Origin: a virus
Direction: 5' to 3' (one strand)
Length of the DNA: 50,918 bases
IMG/VR virus record: IMGVR_UViG_3300010883_025052
Location: 1-50,918 of that record
Every line of letters starts with the position of its first letter. The stretch's first letter is position 1. The notes under the pieces are model-generated. The model searched no databases. It had not been told where the DNA came from and saw only the letters and a list, made by a program, of their open reading frames with translations. The position numbers and the translations under genes were made by a program. Shown in pieces: positions 35,601 to 44,559 of this stretch.

Positions 35601-35702
35601 CTTCGACTGAATCATCGATTTACAACTTCTGGTTTCGTATATGGTAAGACAGATACCGGCAGGGACTCGATATCATTCGGAGGTCTAGACAGAGATGGCT
35701 AG
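32604..35702 (+). CDS. Large tail structural protein carrying the recurring 130-aa module
   Basis: A 1032-aa protein whose ATG follows the previous stop directly. The recurring domain occurs twice. A divergent copy at about residues 84-190 contains NKIGLLNANTPHDISARIIE, and a canonical copy at about 539-668 contains GLNGKFLGLTSSDGTTMQY and THAASAGTDPKI. Between them are unrecognised regions rich in Tyr, Arg and Asn. No enzyme motif was seen. It overlaps the next gene by 8 bp (ATGGCTAG). It is probably a baseplate-periphery or tail-fibre-network protein together with the flanking large proteins. Confidence 0.6.
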   Translation: MNVDRLNRIIKHMQSGSLSTAKFQSGSLEEKEFGDINRFLQGVNLRTYGNHLLRGFGRIRGIGEDQEVRISSVPLSPPKSYFTITVGASATKANLHGTYFWLPHIESLNPAIDGYKTFTFDQAVLNVSGTTINKIGLLNANTPHDISARIIESINNDHFHGVTPFRLTATDDSGAAAAGAPHAIRFDFDKPGWPPLERGRNARWWHNKGAISRLLQITGSTNSRFRRYASEGVVLNRAYVEFNEYEWVIGQKSELVTKSPNHFNDQRVPVFPISEADVYSFTGSMDFTGGRYLARDGQQLIHPHPDIDPYVLPMLILSERENILFVFSSHIKDQTPGNNYVSDRKRPRITKIRLLQEALFCGAEHYNRCYAEWNGIERLNIRYNYEDIAEASLLAKAYVDRTNSPEWKHLMRDDTPFYQIDVQLPAAGTGADLGLNVQRMAGKVSSTINRIMGMNHPLTSSMPINARKGGPTQTRPNYPLGRVKLTTTGKGAFAGYGRQILTMSAVPASDSSNSNLYLQGSTAEMTIGHGNIHYNNPGHVTAATVAAGLNGKFLGLTSSDGTTMQYVFDTSVAVNASANKIGLSGVSYVKDIANRIKDTINNTATHAASAGTDPKISCTYAFSSLGSNDDTMRILCLHQDATGFAGNKPVFLSPSTNQKHLTVTNFVAPTLNIQQFSGKFGRVTGSIATLGSVAAMLRLEGKLNGEKQFQVVPGFAHVETFGQSTPESDDQDGKPYADKDGHLQVVIRYLSKSLNDPDLTRVTHAGIIHGSILNPFTSASNGRIDTGVSLMQIKAANQYDALAPNVVGSIYRPSALSSNILMHQSSLWPVHTASSGLLHRNQLMRCYRVSAGFSINGGFNQGTGRYDQFSSVVVSDQIDNAHNHEQDPFIDKPVFINDPKQFTLKHYVVGKSIVVNPTSSRGTFLAIAEGGGTAGAMDVTRLSHGIVDKSPFVDNHDAEIIYDMPLSHPRKTLTVGSGGTFQELLFSGTLSASLSMNSDLRLNHRFTTSGFVYGKTDTGRDSISFGGLDRDG
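34221..34608 (+). other. Recurring structural module, copy in the 1032-aa protein
   Basis: About 129 residues with the shared pattern LNGKxLGLTxSDGT, FDT, NASANKIGLSG, DIxxRIxxTIN, THAASAGTDPKI, ND and GxxxLTVTNF. It aligns by eye with copies in two other genes (36442-36846 and 44899-45292). The protein pattern is conserved while codons differ extensively, so the duplication is old or the copies came in separately. Confidence 0.8.
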
Positions 35703-38700
35703 AGATATTGAAAATGAAAAAAAGCTTCCTGATTATGGAAGTACATGGGTACCTATAAGCAACCCATTGATTAGGTACACCAAGGCTGATGCCGCTGCGT
35801 GTGAAGTACAGGTGGCTAGCCTTGTCTGGGTACAGGTAGCCTCTAGCAACTCATTATTGAGTACCGGCTTAAACCACCTTGGCCTTGCACACAACCTACA
35901 GATATCTGACACTGCACACCGCGGTGCAATAGATGGGCATGCGTCAAGTGGTGTAGTCGCAGTTAGGCTAACAGGCTCGAACCAACATGTCTCGGGTAAT
36001 CTTTGTGCACCACATATAAGTGGTTCATTCTCTTCACCCTATTCAAGACATTTATGGTTTTCCGGTACCTTTGGAAAATTCTGGGACGCGTCCACTATGT
36101 GGACAGCGGCAACACAAAAGAAGTACAGGTGGAGAATAGGGTCAATATACAGAAACATCGTTTCTCCCACGACGGCATCACACCAGTGTATGATAATTAC
36201 TGGATCACATGCTAATCTAAACCTGTACAAGGCAACAAAGAATAACATATCAGGCCCGGCATCATTTACAATTGCTGGCTGGTTTAAGTTTCATAATGAT
36301 GGTGAGGCCGATCACGGCCGATCACTCTTTAGGTTATCTCTTGCTAGCGGGGCTGATACACCTTTCATTGGTAGAGATGGGAATATAGATTTCGCGACCA
36401 CCGGTCTCTTTAATACTGGTTCATCTCCCGACGCCGCGGCCGTCGGGACACTCACGGTTCAGGCCGGGGTGCCTGTGACTGTCGCAACAAATTTAAACGG
36501 AAAGAAACTAGGGTTAACGGCTTCTGATGGCACAAAAATAGAGTATATATTTGATACTGCAAAAACCCTGAACCAGACAGCGAATAAGATAGGCCTATCC
36601 GGTATAACTACGATAGATGATATTTCCGATAGGATCATTGCGACGATTAATGATACTAGTACCCACGCAGCATCAGTAGGAAATGATCCAAAAATAGCAG
36701 CAGCTGATGCATCTGGTGTCGCTGGTGACAATGATGCGCACCCAATATCGCTAACGCAGGATGATGTAGGCCACCGCGGTTTGCGTACGGTATATTTTGA
36801 TGCTAGCGCAACATATTTGACAGGTACAAATTTTTCTGGGCCTAAGTTTGGTGCACTTCACAGATCACAATCTTTTGGTGTTAATGCATCCAATAAGGCA
36901 AATTTGGCAGTCGGCCAAATTGCAAACGTACATGGAAACGGATCAGTATCCCCATATCGGTTTGAATTATTTCATGCTAGTTATCCAAAGAGGGGACAAA
37001 ATTTCTTATCTGTTAATTTTTTGTCAAAGGATCAATCTTCTAGGATGTTTGTAGCATCGACAATTCCTTTAACTACGTCACTGGGGGTTGTCGATAAGGA
37101 TAAAAGAAAAATTGATCAGATGTCGGTTGCTAGTTTATCAAATGACTGGTTTCATATTGCGGTTACTTTCAATAATCAAGCGCACTACGATGCACAGTCT
37201 GCTAGCAGGGTAACTCCGGCAACAACGGCAACAACGGTCTATTTGAACGGTGTGAAGTTATACAATCAAAGATTTCCACAGGAGCCAAAATCAACAGCTT
37301 TTCCTCAATCTGATGGTATGATAGGCGATTTTGGAAATCAACCGCTGAATTTAATTGTGGGCGGTCCGGATGTAGACAGAAAGAGTATGTCCTGGTCACA
37401 TATCGGCTTTTGGAGAAAAACACTATCAGAAGATAGTATAACGGCATTATACGAAGCCAGGAACGGTGTTACATATAGCAAGAAATCTGGTAAGCTAACA
37501 ATGCCTCCACGGCTACAAATGGCTTATAATGAAGATGTGGAGTGGCATTCTAGGTTGAGATCGACAACCACGGTACCTGATGCATTTGTTGAAGATAAAT
37601 CGGCAATAGACTATCAAACATCATTCTCATCAATCGAGCTTGATTTTTCTAGTCTAATAGTCTCTGGTGATGATACAACATTTAGGGGTATGCATCTTTA
37701 TATTACTTCTTCTCATCCAACTGGTAGTAGGACAACTGATAAGGTAAGTCAGTTTTCCCCTACAAGACGTGGTTGGACAAACCTCGCCAAACACAAAGTT
37801 ATAAAGTACATGTCGGGAAATTTTGCTAATTCCATAGGCACAATTCAGGATGACGGATCACACATTAATCGTGTATACATGGGTCATTCTGCTACCGGCC
37901 GCATCAAGCTAGCAGATGGCTTAGGCGCCGCTGATAACGGATCAGTGCTTGTCGTGACGGCCGCAAACGGTGATCGTCCGGACGGTCGATTTATCAGAGG
38001 AAAAATAAAGAGATATATCTTTACCAAGGATGTTAATTTTGCCACCAGTGATCTTATGGTTGCTAGTAGTTCTGCCACTGTCGTGAAGTATGTAGCTGGA
38101 TCCACAACAACACAGATTGCACAGCAGTTACAGGCTGCTATAAATTCTACAAACGGAAACAATGTTAATGTACATAACTCAGTTATAAATCTTCACAGGC
38201 TTGATAACATTATCCACCTAACACAGCAAGTATCAGGCGCATGTGGTAATACAAACATAGAGACACCATCATTGAATTCTGGCCTTTTTTCCATTGCCAG
38301 CTTTAGCACGGGTGTTGACAGGGAAAGAATCAATTTTGGTGTGAAACCATCTGATGATAGTGAAACAACGGTTCAGAAGTTTCTTGTTCAGTTGGCTGCA
38401 GCTATAAATAAGTCCAAGGCCGGAATGAGGGCAACACTATTATCATCGAACCCTGGTAAGAGGTTAAGGTTGGAGTCTGCCAGACCGGGTGATCTTTCAG
38501 ATAAATTTCGCGTGACATTTACCAATAAGAAGAATCGTTATAATTTTCCAAAGCTTAAGGGCCAGAGACCGGCCACAGGTAGTGTAGTTGAAAATACTAT
38601 GATTAATACTACCTTAAGCCCACCTCGGATTAGTTTTCGATTTTCAAAATCAAGAATTGCTACTGGTAGTTTTTTGTTTGGCGTTAATAGATCAATTGAG

Positions 38701-41700
38701 ACGTCCAGGACAAAGTATCAACCAATATTTGACAGGATGCTCCCAGATATTACAGGTAGTGGTATCATGAGATCAGGCAATCAATCCTTGTTTTTGTCTG
38801 AGACGTTACCAAAGGCTACACCATTTAATGAAGCTTCTCATCCAGAAATATTTGGATTTAATCAGTTAAAAAGATCAACTATATATACTTCATCTTATGA
38901 TGCAAAATTAACGAATAATGCCTATCATTCTGCATCATTTGGAGTGTCGGAGGGTCATGGGATCCGAATGTCTATGGATTCTGATTTATTTGTAACAGGG
39001 ACATTATCTAACAGAGGCCTGCATAGGTTAGGGCCGTCAAATTCTTTGAGAATGAATTCTCAAGATCACATAGTGATAGATCTACCAATTACAGCATCAA
39101 ATCATTCAAGTGGATCGGGAAAAAACTGGCGAGGCTCATCAGATGCCGGCACTGCTGGTAGCTCACGATATATGTACATAAGTGGGGCAACTAATGTTAA
39201 TCATAATATGGGCTATTATAATTTTAGCGCTAAGTGCTGGAAAGGTGTTGGCCGAGGCCTAAACGCAGCCGAAGCCGAAGCCGAGTGGAAATATTTAAAA
39301 AATGGAACAAACCAATATACCACTGATCAACAAATACAATTTTATCTTGATCAACAAATAAAAGGGTTTGGACAATCAACAGACAACTTGCTGCAGAATG
39401 CATCAATAATTAATGGGGGCTCAGGGTTTCAACGTGGGTTAAGACTAAGAGATGATTCCAATAATAATCTTCAGACAAAACTTTTGGTCCAAGAAACAGG
39501 GCTAGCACCGGCAATTAATACATATGGGTTTCCTTCCCATGGAAAATTTCATCTATCAGATGATGAAACTATACGTGTTAAAGACTACATTGGCACTGAC
39601 TCATTTTTATTAGAGAATGTATTCCTGGAGTTTTCTGCATCTTACGAAATCAGGAACTGGGGTGGGGCCTTGCCCGACTGGTGTAAAAGTGCTGCTGCCA
39701 GCTTGAACGAGATAGAATCATCAACATTTACATTTTTTCTATTGAACCAAAGAAAGGCGAATCTTAATTCTGATATAGAGAATGAAACAATCAAGGCTAT
39801 ATTTGGTACCGGAGACATCAACACGGTCCATCTAGACAAGCCAAATGATGATATAGTCCAGGTTCCAGATACTAGTTCACCGTATTCATATAAGGTACAG
39901 ATACCCACGAACATAGTTACGACATCATCTATTTCTGTGGCAACACTCACGAATACAACAAAATATGTCGACAGTATTAGGGATCTAGTTGCATACACCA
40001 GGGTAGGATTCTTTTCATCTGATGTTGACGAACAAGCTAATAAGTATCATCCGGATATTACTCAACCAATCCAGCAAATAGATGTACCGATCACATCATC
40101 AATCCCTAATGTGAAAACACATTCCGGTGATGGTTCGGACGGTAAAGGCCTCAAGCACGTTACGATTCAAATAAGTGGATTTATACCATTAATTCCTCGG
40201 TCACCAGGTTTAGGTCCTGGATTTAGCGATTTTAGGACCCCAATCCCACAATATAATGCCGATCCCACCTCTGGTAGTCTGTCAAATGAGAACATATTAC
40301 AACGGTATACGCGAGGATCAAGGAATGGGTTAGGGTTGTCAACTGGTCGTGCACCTTTTGGTGGTGAATTCTCAGGTATTAAAAAAGATTATGAAGTAAG
40401 AACATTTCGAAATATTGCCATGGCTATAGCACCTGAAAATATGGATGATGAAGTACCTTATTTATTAAAGCCTGAAGATAAGCTAATATTAGGGATTCAA
40501 CTTCCTACGTCATACATGTCGCATGCAAATTTCAACGACCACTTAGTAAGTTTTAATCCTCAAGTAATGAGACTTCACTTCTTTGGTGGTCCAATCAGAA
40601 ATAATGTGATTACACCTACAAAGAAAATATCTGAAGACGACCTATTTTATACTGATGCCGTTCATGATGTAATAGGGATCGACAATATTTTTGATCAATT
40701 TGATACTGAGCCAAACTTTACACAACCTGGAACATATACTGATAAAATCATAACCGGCTCAATGATTAGTGATGAAGTTAAGAGTAGTACTAACATTTCT
40801 ACTGGAAGGAAGAAGATAGGGAACTTTACCGAAATAGGAGGGTGGGTTACTAGCAGTTTTCCTAGAAATGTTAGGTTATTATCTGATGAGATTTATTATG
40901 ACTCGCTAGTTCCAAACTTCGCAGAAATGTTCGGGATCATCAATGCTAACGTGATGGGCTTAAGTATACATGATAGTACCATAACTGGTGAGGCCGCGGC
41001 CGGGGGTGCTTCACCACGAATAGGGATATCTGACGTTAATCTAAATGATGATGCTAATCGTGCTGCAAATACTCCTGGTGCAAGATCAAAACAGTTTGTA
41101 ATTGCGATACACAGTCCCAGGATTCCAACATTTTCGACGACCATTAGTGGTACGGCTGTAACATTCATGAGTCCTGCATTATCGGGAGCTAATGGTACTT
41201 ATTTTGGTGCAATAAATAAGTCTGCCGGTGCAGCTGGGACCGTAGGATCAACCCCTTGGCCATTACATGTTATTGGGGGTGAGAAAACTGCACCATGTAC
41301 ATACTATACGGATGCTATTAAACCTGGACTAGTTGATAATTGGTATACCTGTTTTCCTTTTGAACCTAAATTTTTGAAATTAAAGAGAGTTACGACACCC
41401 ATGAATCGTGATGATTTTATGATGACAGAGGCTGACTTTGTTCCAAACATCCACCCATCCGGTACACAATGTAATGCATTAGTTGGGGGTACAAAGAGAA
41501 CACCAGATTTATTATGTTTTGCTAGCCCATTTTTGTACCCTCCGATATTAGAACACTTATATCATATACCTAAGAAATTTAGCAAAGGAAAAACCCACCC
41601 TTCATATGAGAGACTATATAGCCAGAAAATGGTTACGATGACTAGTCCCTATACAACAAATACTGCTATTCCTGGTGGTGATAGTGGGATAACCCATTTT

Positions 41701-42315
41701 TCTAGTGTTGGAGTTATAACTGCCGGTGCCGCGAAATATACATCTGGTATATATTCAAATGCAAATCTTAAGGGCGGAAATTTAGATAGATGGAATAGGG
41801 CTTTGTTTGGGTTTGGTGATATTCCAGGGGGCATACCCAGATCCTTGGCCACCCCTGGGTTTATGCCTGTCATGACACAGTCAGCAGGAACCCTGACACC
41901 AAGATCTGCAGCAGAGGTAACGGATGCAAGTTTTCATCCTGACTCTATTGATTATTATAGAGGGGTAGAACTCCGCGGATTGAGGTATGGGTTAATAAAT
42001 TATCAAAAACAGCCACTATCATGTGTCTTCCGTCGAGATCGTTATGGCCAGTTTAGGGATATGCTGGAACAAAGATTAGATTCTAGAATTTTTAAAAATG
42101 GGGAAATTGAAGATAAGGCTCCGGTTAATGTTGTTTTTATGAAGAGGCCTGATTTAGAATCAGGTATACGTAGCTCTACGACGCCAACCGATACAAACAG
42201 CTCGAATCTTTCACAATTTGCAACATCTTCTTTACCATATTTTGATGGTCAATTTAGAGATAGAGCAGATCAAGAACCAGACATTAGAACAATTCTAGAA
42301 GTATACATAGATTAG
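35695..42315 (+). CDS. Giant tail/baseplate structural protein with LamG-like domain
   Basis: A 2206-aa protein, the largest in the window. A LamG-like domain starts near residue 190 (SFTIAGWFKFHNDGE) and resumes near 484 (WFHIAVTFNNQ) to about 590 (WSHIGFWRKTLSED). Between these halves sits the recurring 130-aa module (about 249-383). A further divergent copy appears near 750-870 (RYIFTKDV, TTTQIAQQLQAAINSTN). The C-terminal half has ordered but unrecognised regions and ends with RRDRYGQFRDMLEQRLDSRI. There are no internal stops or frameshifts over 6.6 kb. A structural scaffold or fibre-base role is inferred. Confidence 0.65.
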   Translation: MARDIENEKKLPDYGSTWVPISNPLIRYTKADAAACEVQVASLVWVQVASSNSLLSTGLNHLGLAHNLQISDTAHRGAIDGHASSGVVAVRLTGSNQHVSGNLCAPHISGSFSSPYSRHLWFSGTFGKFWDASTMWTAATQKKYRWRIGSIYRNIVSPTTASHQCMIITGSHANLNLYKATKNNISGPASFTIAGWFKFHNDGEADHGRSLFRLSLASGADTPFIGRDGNIDFATTGLFNTGSSPDAAAVGTLTVQAGVPVTVATNLNGKKLGLTASDGTKIEYIFDTAKTLNQTANKIGLSGITTIDDISDRIIATINDTSTHAASVGNDPKIAAADASGVAGDNDAHPISLTQDDVGHRGLRTVYFDASATYLTGTNFSGPKFGALHRSQSFGVNASNKANLAVGQIANVHGNGSVSPYRFELFHASYPKRGQNFLSVNFLSKDQSSRMFVASTIPLTTSLGVVDKDKRKIDQMSVASLSNDWFHIAVTFNNQAHYDAQSASRVTPATTATTVYLNGVKLYNQRFPQEPKSTAFPQSDGMIGDFGNQPLNLIVGGPDVDRKSMSWSHIGFWRKTLSEDSITALYEARNGVTYSKKSGKLTMPPRLQMAYNEDVEWHSRLRSTTTVPDAFVEDKSAIDYQTSFSSIELDFSSLIVSGDDTTFRGMHLYITSSHPTGSRTTDKVSQFSPTRRGWTNLAKHKVIKYMSGNFANSIGTIQDDGSHINRVYMGHSATGRIKLADGLGAADNGSVLVVTAANGDRPDGRFIRGKIKRYIFTKDVNFATSDLMVASSSATVVKYVAGSTTTQIAQQLQAAINSTNGNNVNVHNSVINLHRLDNIIHLTQQVSGACGNTNIETPSLNSGLFSIASFSTGVDRERINFGVKPSDDSETTVQKFLVQLAAAINKSKAGMRATLLSSNPGKRLRLESARPGDLSDKFRVTFTNKKNRYNFPKLKGQRPATGSVVENTMINTTLSPPRISFRFSKSRIATGSFLFGVNRSIETSRTKYQPIFDRMLPDITGSGIMRSGNQSLFLSETLPKATPFNEASHPEIFGFNQLKRSTIYTSSYDAKLTNNAYHSASFGVSEGHGIRMSMDSDLFVTGTLSNRGLHRLGPSNSLRMNSQDHIVIDLPITASNHSSGSGKNWRGSSDAGTAGSSRYMYISGATNVNHNMGYYNFSAKCWKGVGRGLNAAEAEAEWKYLKNGTNQYTTDQQIQFYLDQQIKGFGQSTDNLLQNASIINGGSGFQRGLRLRDDSNNNLQTKLLVQETGLAPAINTYGFPSHGKFHLSDDETIRVKDYIGTDSFLLENVFLEFSASYEIRNWGGALPDWCKSAAASLNEIESSTFTFFLLNQRKANLNSDIENETIKAIFGTGDINTVHLDKPNDDIVQVPDTSSPYSYKVQIPTNIVTTSSISVATLTNTTKYVDSIRDLVAYTRVGFFSSDVDEQANKYHPDITQPIQQIDVPITSSIPNVKTHSGDGSDGKGLKHVTIQISGFIPLIPRSPGLGPGFSDFRTPIPQYNADPTSGSLSNENILQRYTRGSRNGLGLSTGRAPFGGEFSGIKKDYEVRTFRNIAMAIAPENMDDEVPYLLKPEDKLILGIQLPTSYMSHANFNDHLVSFNPQVMRLHFFGGPIRNNVITPTKKISEDDLFYTDAVHDVIGIDNIFDQFDTEPNFTQPGTYTDKIITGSMISDEVKSSTNISTGRKKIGNFTEIGGWVTSSFPRNVRLLSDEIYYDSLVPNFAEMFGIINANVMGLSIHDSTITGEAAAGGASPRIGISDVNLNDDANRAANTPGARSKQFVIAIHSPRIPTFSTTISGTAVTFMSPALSGANGTYFGAINKSAGAAGTVGSTPWPLHVIGGEKTAPCTYYTDAIKPGLVDNWYTCFPFEPKFLKLKRVTTPMNRDDFMMTEADFVPNIHPSGTQCNALVGGTKRTPDLLCFASPFLYPPILEHLYHIPKKFSKGKTHPSYERLYSQKMVTMTSPYTTNTAIPGGDSGITHFSSVGVITAGAAKYTSGIYSNANLKGGNLDRWNRALFGFGDIPGGIPRSLATPGFMPVMTQSAGTLTPRSAAEVTDASFHPDSIDYYRGVELRGLRYGLINYQKQPLSCVFRRDRYGQFRDMLEQRLDSRIFKNGEIEDKAPVNVVFMKRPDLESGIRSSTTPTDTNSSNLSQFATSSLPYFDGQFRDRADQEPDIRTILEVYID
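36442..36846 (+). other. Recurring structural module, copy inside the LamG domain of the giant protein
   Basis: About 135 residues (TLTVQAGVPVTVATNLNGKK onward to YLTGTNFSGP) interrupt the LamG-like domain between its first strands and the WFHIAVTF strand. Key shared motifs are LNGKKLGLTASDGT, ANKIGLSGITTIDDISDRII, THAASVGNDPKIAAAD and NDAHPISLTQ. The insertion boundaries are approximate. Confidence 0.75.
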
Positions 42316-42327
42316 TAAGGAATTAAT

Positions 42328-42333
42328 GGAGGT
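42328..42333 (+). promoter_or_regulatory. Strong ribosome binding site of the fibre gene
   Basis: GGAGGT with a 7-base spacer (ATAAAAG) before the ATG at 42341 is the closest match to the ideal Shine-Dalgarno sequence noticed in the window. It suggests that the downstream fibre protein is made in larger amounts than the giant protein before it. Confidence 0.6.
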
Positions 42334-42340
42334 ATAAAAG

Positions 42341-43087
42341 ATGGCAGATGTTGTCATAGAAGATTCTAGAATTCCGATGCTTGAGAAAATCGTCGCTAGA
42401 AATAGGGCTAACGGTAAGATAGTAAAAGTTATATTCCCGAATAGAATGCAGATAGGTCTTACAAATGCAGCCGGATCTTTTACTGGTGGTGTAACAATAT
42501 ATGGCGATCTAGAAGTTAAAGGTACCTTTGATGCAGCTGCAGGTGGCATATCTGAGGCAGATGTTTTAGAAATATTATCAAATAACAACTACGTAAACCA
42601 GGCATATCTAACAACTTATGGGTACATAACACAGGCTACTCTTTCATCACAATTGGGAAGTTATGCCAGCATTGCATTCTTGACGGCAAATAATTATATA
42701 ACGTTATCATACTTACAAAGCAACAAGTATATTGCAATAAAAGAACCCACTGAGACTACAGTGTCGAATGTTGCTGCCGGCGCAACTGGCACGGCAACAA
42801 TATCAATGTTTCAATCAGGGACAATAGACTTCTTACAGTTAACCTCCTCGGCTAATTCAACAAACTGTGACATAGAAATATATGGTGATGCTTCTTATAC
42901 AAGATCTACATTAAACTACAAAGCGGTGGGCATAAATATGTCATCACCAGGTACGTCATATGTTGATAGGGTACCATTCGTTTACTTCACCGGTGAAGGC
43001 GATACAAATTTATATTGTAAGATATATAATAACGGAATAACGGCCCAAACTTATAAAGTTCGAGTAATAGGGAAGGGAATGGTATAA
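42341..43087 (+). CDS. Tail fibre / short-fibre-like protein
   Basis: A 248-aa protein. The N-terminal IPMLEKIVARNRANGKIVKV and IGLTNAAGSFTGGVTIYGDLE segment resembles virion attachment domains of phage fibres. A central repeated pattern follows (LTTYGYITQATLSSQLGSYA, LTANNYITLSYLQSN), characteristic of fibre shaft repeats. The C-terminus (TVSNVAAGATGTATISMFQS to the end) looks like a small beta-sandwich tip. It is preceded by a strong ribosome binding site and overlaps the next gene by 1 bp (TAATG), which suggests a fibre-and-tip pair. Confidence 0.7.
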   Translation: MADVVIEDSRIPMLEKIVARNRANGKIVKVIFPNRMQIGLTNAAGSFTGGVTIYGDLEVKGTFDAAAGGISEADVLEILSNNNYVNQAYLTTYGYITQATLSSQLGSYASIAFLTANNYITLSYLQSNKYIAIKEPTETTVSNVAAGATGTATISMFQSGTIDFLQLTSSANSTNCDIEIYGDASYTRSTLNYKAVGINMSSPGTSYVDRVPFVYFTGEGDTNLYCKIYNNGITAQTYKVRVIGKGMV

Positions 43088-44214
43088 TGCCAACTACAAG
43101 AATATACCCATATCAATTACATGCTAATAATAGGTGGATATGGTATTTTGTGAGATTTATAACGGGGGCTGATTCAACATATACAGGTCCGGGCTGGAAA
43201 ATTATTGACTCGTATAGTTATGCCGGCACTCGTCAGGATGCACCGATCGGTGGCACTAGCAGTTCAAATTTACATGATTCTAATGGTTGGAATTCTAGTC
43301 ATGTTAATAATGCTGGGGGTATTCGTGTTAATTCAGGCGATTGGATAGTGCTCAGTACCAACCGTGGAGGTTCTAATACTGAATGCCAGGTATATATCAA
43401 GATATTCCAGGCCACTGCAACCTCGTTGCAGTATACACACTTTTATCTTTTGCCCCTAGCTGATTATGTCGCGGGAACCGCACCTGTTGAGAGAAACATC
43501 GATTTGAAGGGGTTAGGTTTGGTCATGTTGGGGACAAGCGGTACCAGCATGGCATCAGGCTTTAAGAATTGTATGGGGGGAGTTCCCTCTGATCCCGCGA
43601 AAAATATACCTCTTCCTGGTTTATATGACATGACAGATGGTGAAGGTTCCTATTGGGGCTACGAGAATAACCAAGCGGGAACTACGTATAACTTTCATTA
43701 TCACAGGTCCCACGGCACCTGGAATCAATCGGAGAGATTTTCTTTTATAGCTGATGAAGCTACATGTGTTATTTGGTGGACTGATGAGAGCTCGGCCAGT
43801 TTTCTTTATCTTGGGTTGTTTGATTCAATTTACTTATCATCAGAGGATACCCGACCTTTTTGTATAGGAGGTGGCCATGGCAATTCAAATGATCCCTATT
43901 ATGGCGGGTTTAATCGTTATTCGACAGGCCAAACAGTTAGTGGATCACACACCTTAAGAGTAGCCGCCGATGTACAGAGTGCATTGACTGGCTATCCCGG
44001 TTCACCATTCGGAAAAAAACCTATATTACCATGGGGAGTTCACACATATGGTGCTGCATATCAAGGATTTCAAGGTTATCTTAGATTATTTTGGGCTAGT
44101 AATGAAAATCTAGGCTTAATGGGAACGCTGCAGGATAAAAATTATTGTTTTCATTCTCATGGCGACGCTTACACATCGCGAGTCCATCCATGGGATGGCG
44201 TGACTGATTTATAA
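43087..44214 (+). CDS. Putative receptor-binding / fibre-tip protein
   Basis: A 375-aa protein rich in Gly, Ser, Tyr, Trp and Asn with little charge, the composition of beta-rich adhesins. Examples are WIWYFVRFITGADSTYTGPG and GGGHGNSNDPYYGGFNRYST. No enzymatic motif was recognised. Its start overlaps the stop of the fibre gene (TAATG), so the two are translationally coupled, as is usual for fibre and tip or fibre and chaperone pairs. Its aromatic-rich surface would fit carbohydrate binding; this is inference. Confidence 0.6.
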   Translation: MPTTRIYPYQLHANNRWIWYFVRFITGADSTYTGPGWKIIDSYSYAGTRQDAPIGGTSSSNLHDSNGWNSSHVNNAGGIRVNSGDWIVLSTNRGGSNTECQVYIKIFQATATSLQYTHFYLLPLADYVAGTAPVERNIDLKGLGLVMLGTSGTSMASGFKNCMGGVPSDPAKNIPLPGLYDMTDGEGSYWGYENNQAGTTYNFHYHRSHGTWNQSERFSFIADEATCVIWWTDESSASFLYLGLFDSIYLSSEDTRPFCIGGGHGNSNDPYYGGFNRYSTGQTVSGSHTLRVAADVQSALTGYPGSPFGKKPILPWGVHTYGAAYQGFQGYLRLFWASNENLGLMGTLQDKNYCFHSHGDAYTSRVHPWDGVTDL

Positions 44215-44239
44215 TGTAGTTTAGTTGACGGGAAAATAG

Positions 44240-44479
44240 ATGCCAGTAACAGGAAGCTATGCAGCATTTGATGCAACATTTGGAGGTGTTGCGGTATTAA
44301 TAGGGTATTATACTGCATCCATAGCAGGTTCGGGCGGCTTACGTCGTCCTGAAGCACAGGTAGCTTATGCATTTTCTAAAAAAATGATTCATTTTACTCA
44401 CCGTATATTTCCGGTAATTCCATCTGAGAGAATAGTTGTAGATAAAGGCGCATATGGTTCCGGATCGTATGGTATTTAA
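44240..44479 (+). CDS. Small protein, unknown, in the fibre region
   Basis: A 79-aa protein with GACGGGA about seven bases before the ATG. It reads MPVTGSYAAFDATFGGVAVL, then IGYYTASIAGSGG, and ends KGAYGSGSYGI. It is Gly/Ser/Tyr-rich with a moderately hydrophobic N-terminal half. The opening MP and composition resemble the upstream tip protein, so it may be a small virion or fibre-accessory protein. No family was recognised. An 80-bp AT-rich gap follows, with no clear promoter or terminator. Confidence 0.55.
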   Translation: MPVTGSYAAFDATFGGVAVLIGYYTASIAGSGGLRRPEAQVAYAFSKKMIHFTHRIFPVIPSERIVVDKGAYGSGSYGI

Positions 44480-44559
44480 ACTAAGTCTAATTTCACGCCT
44501 CAAAAAAAATATATATAGTAATATTTATCTGTGTTATTATTCTTTGACTGAGGTTTGTT

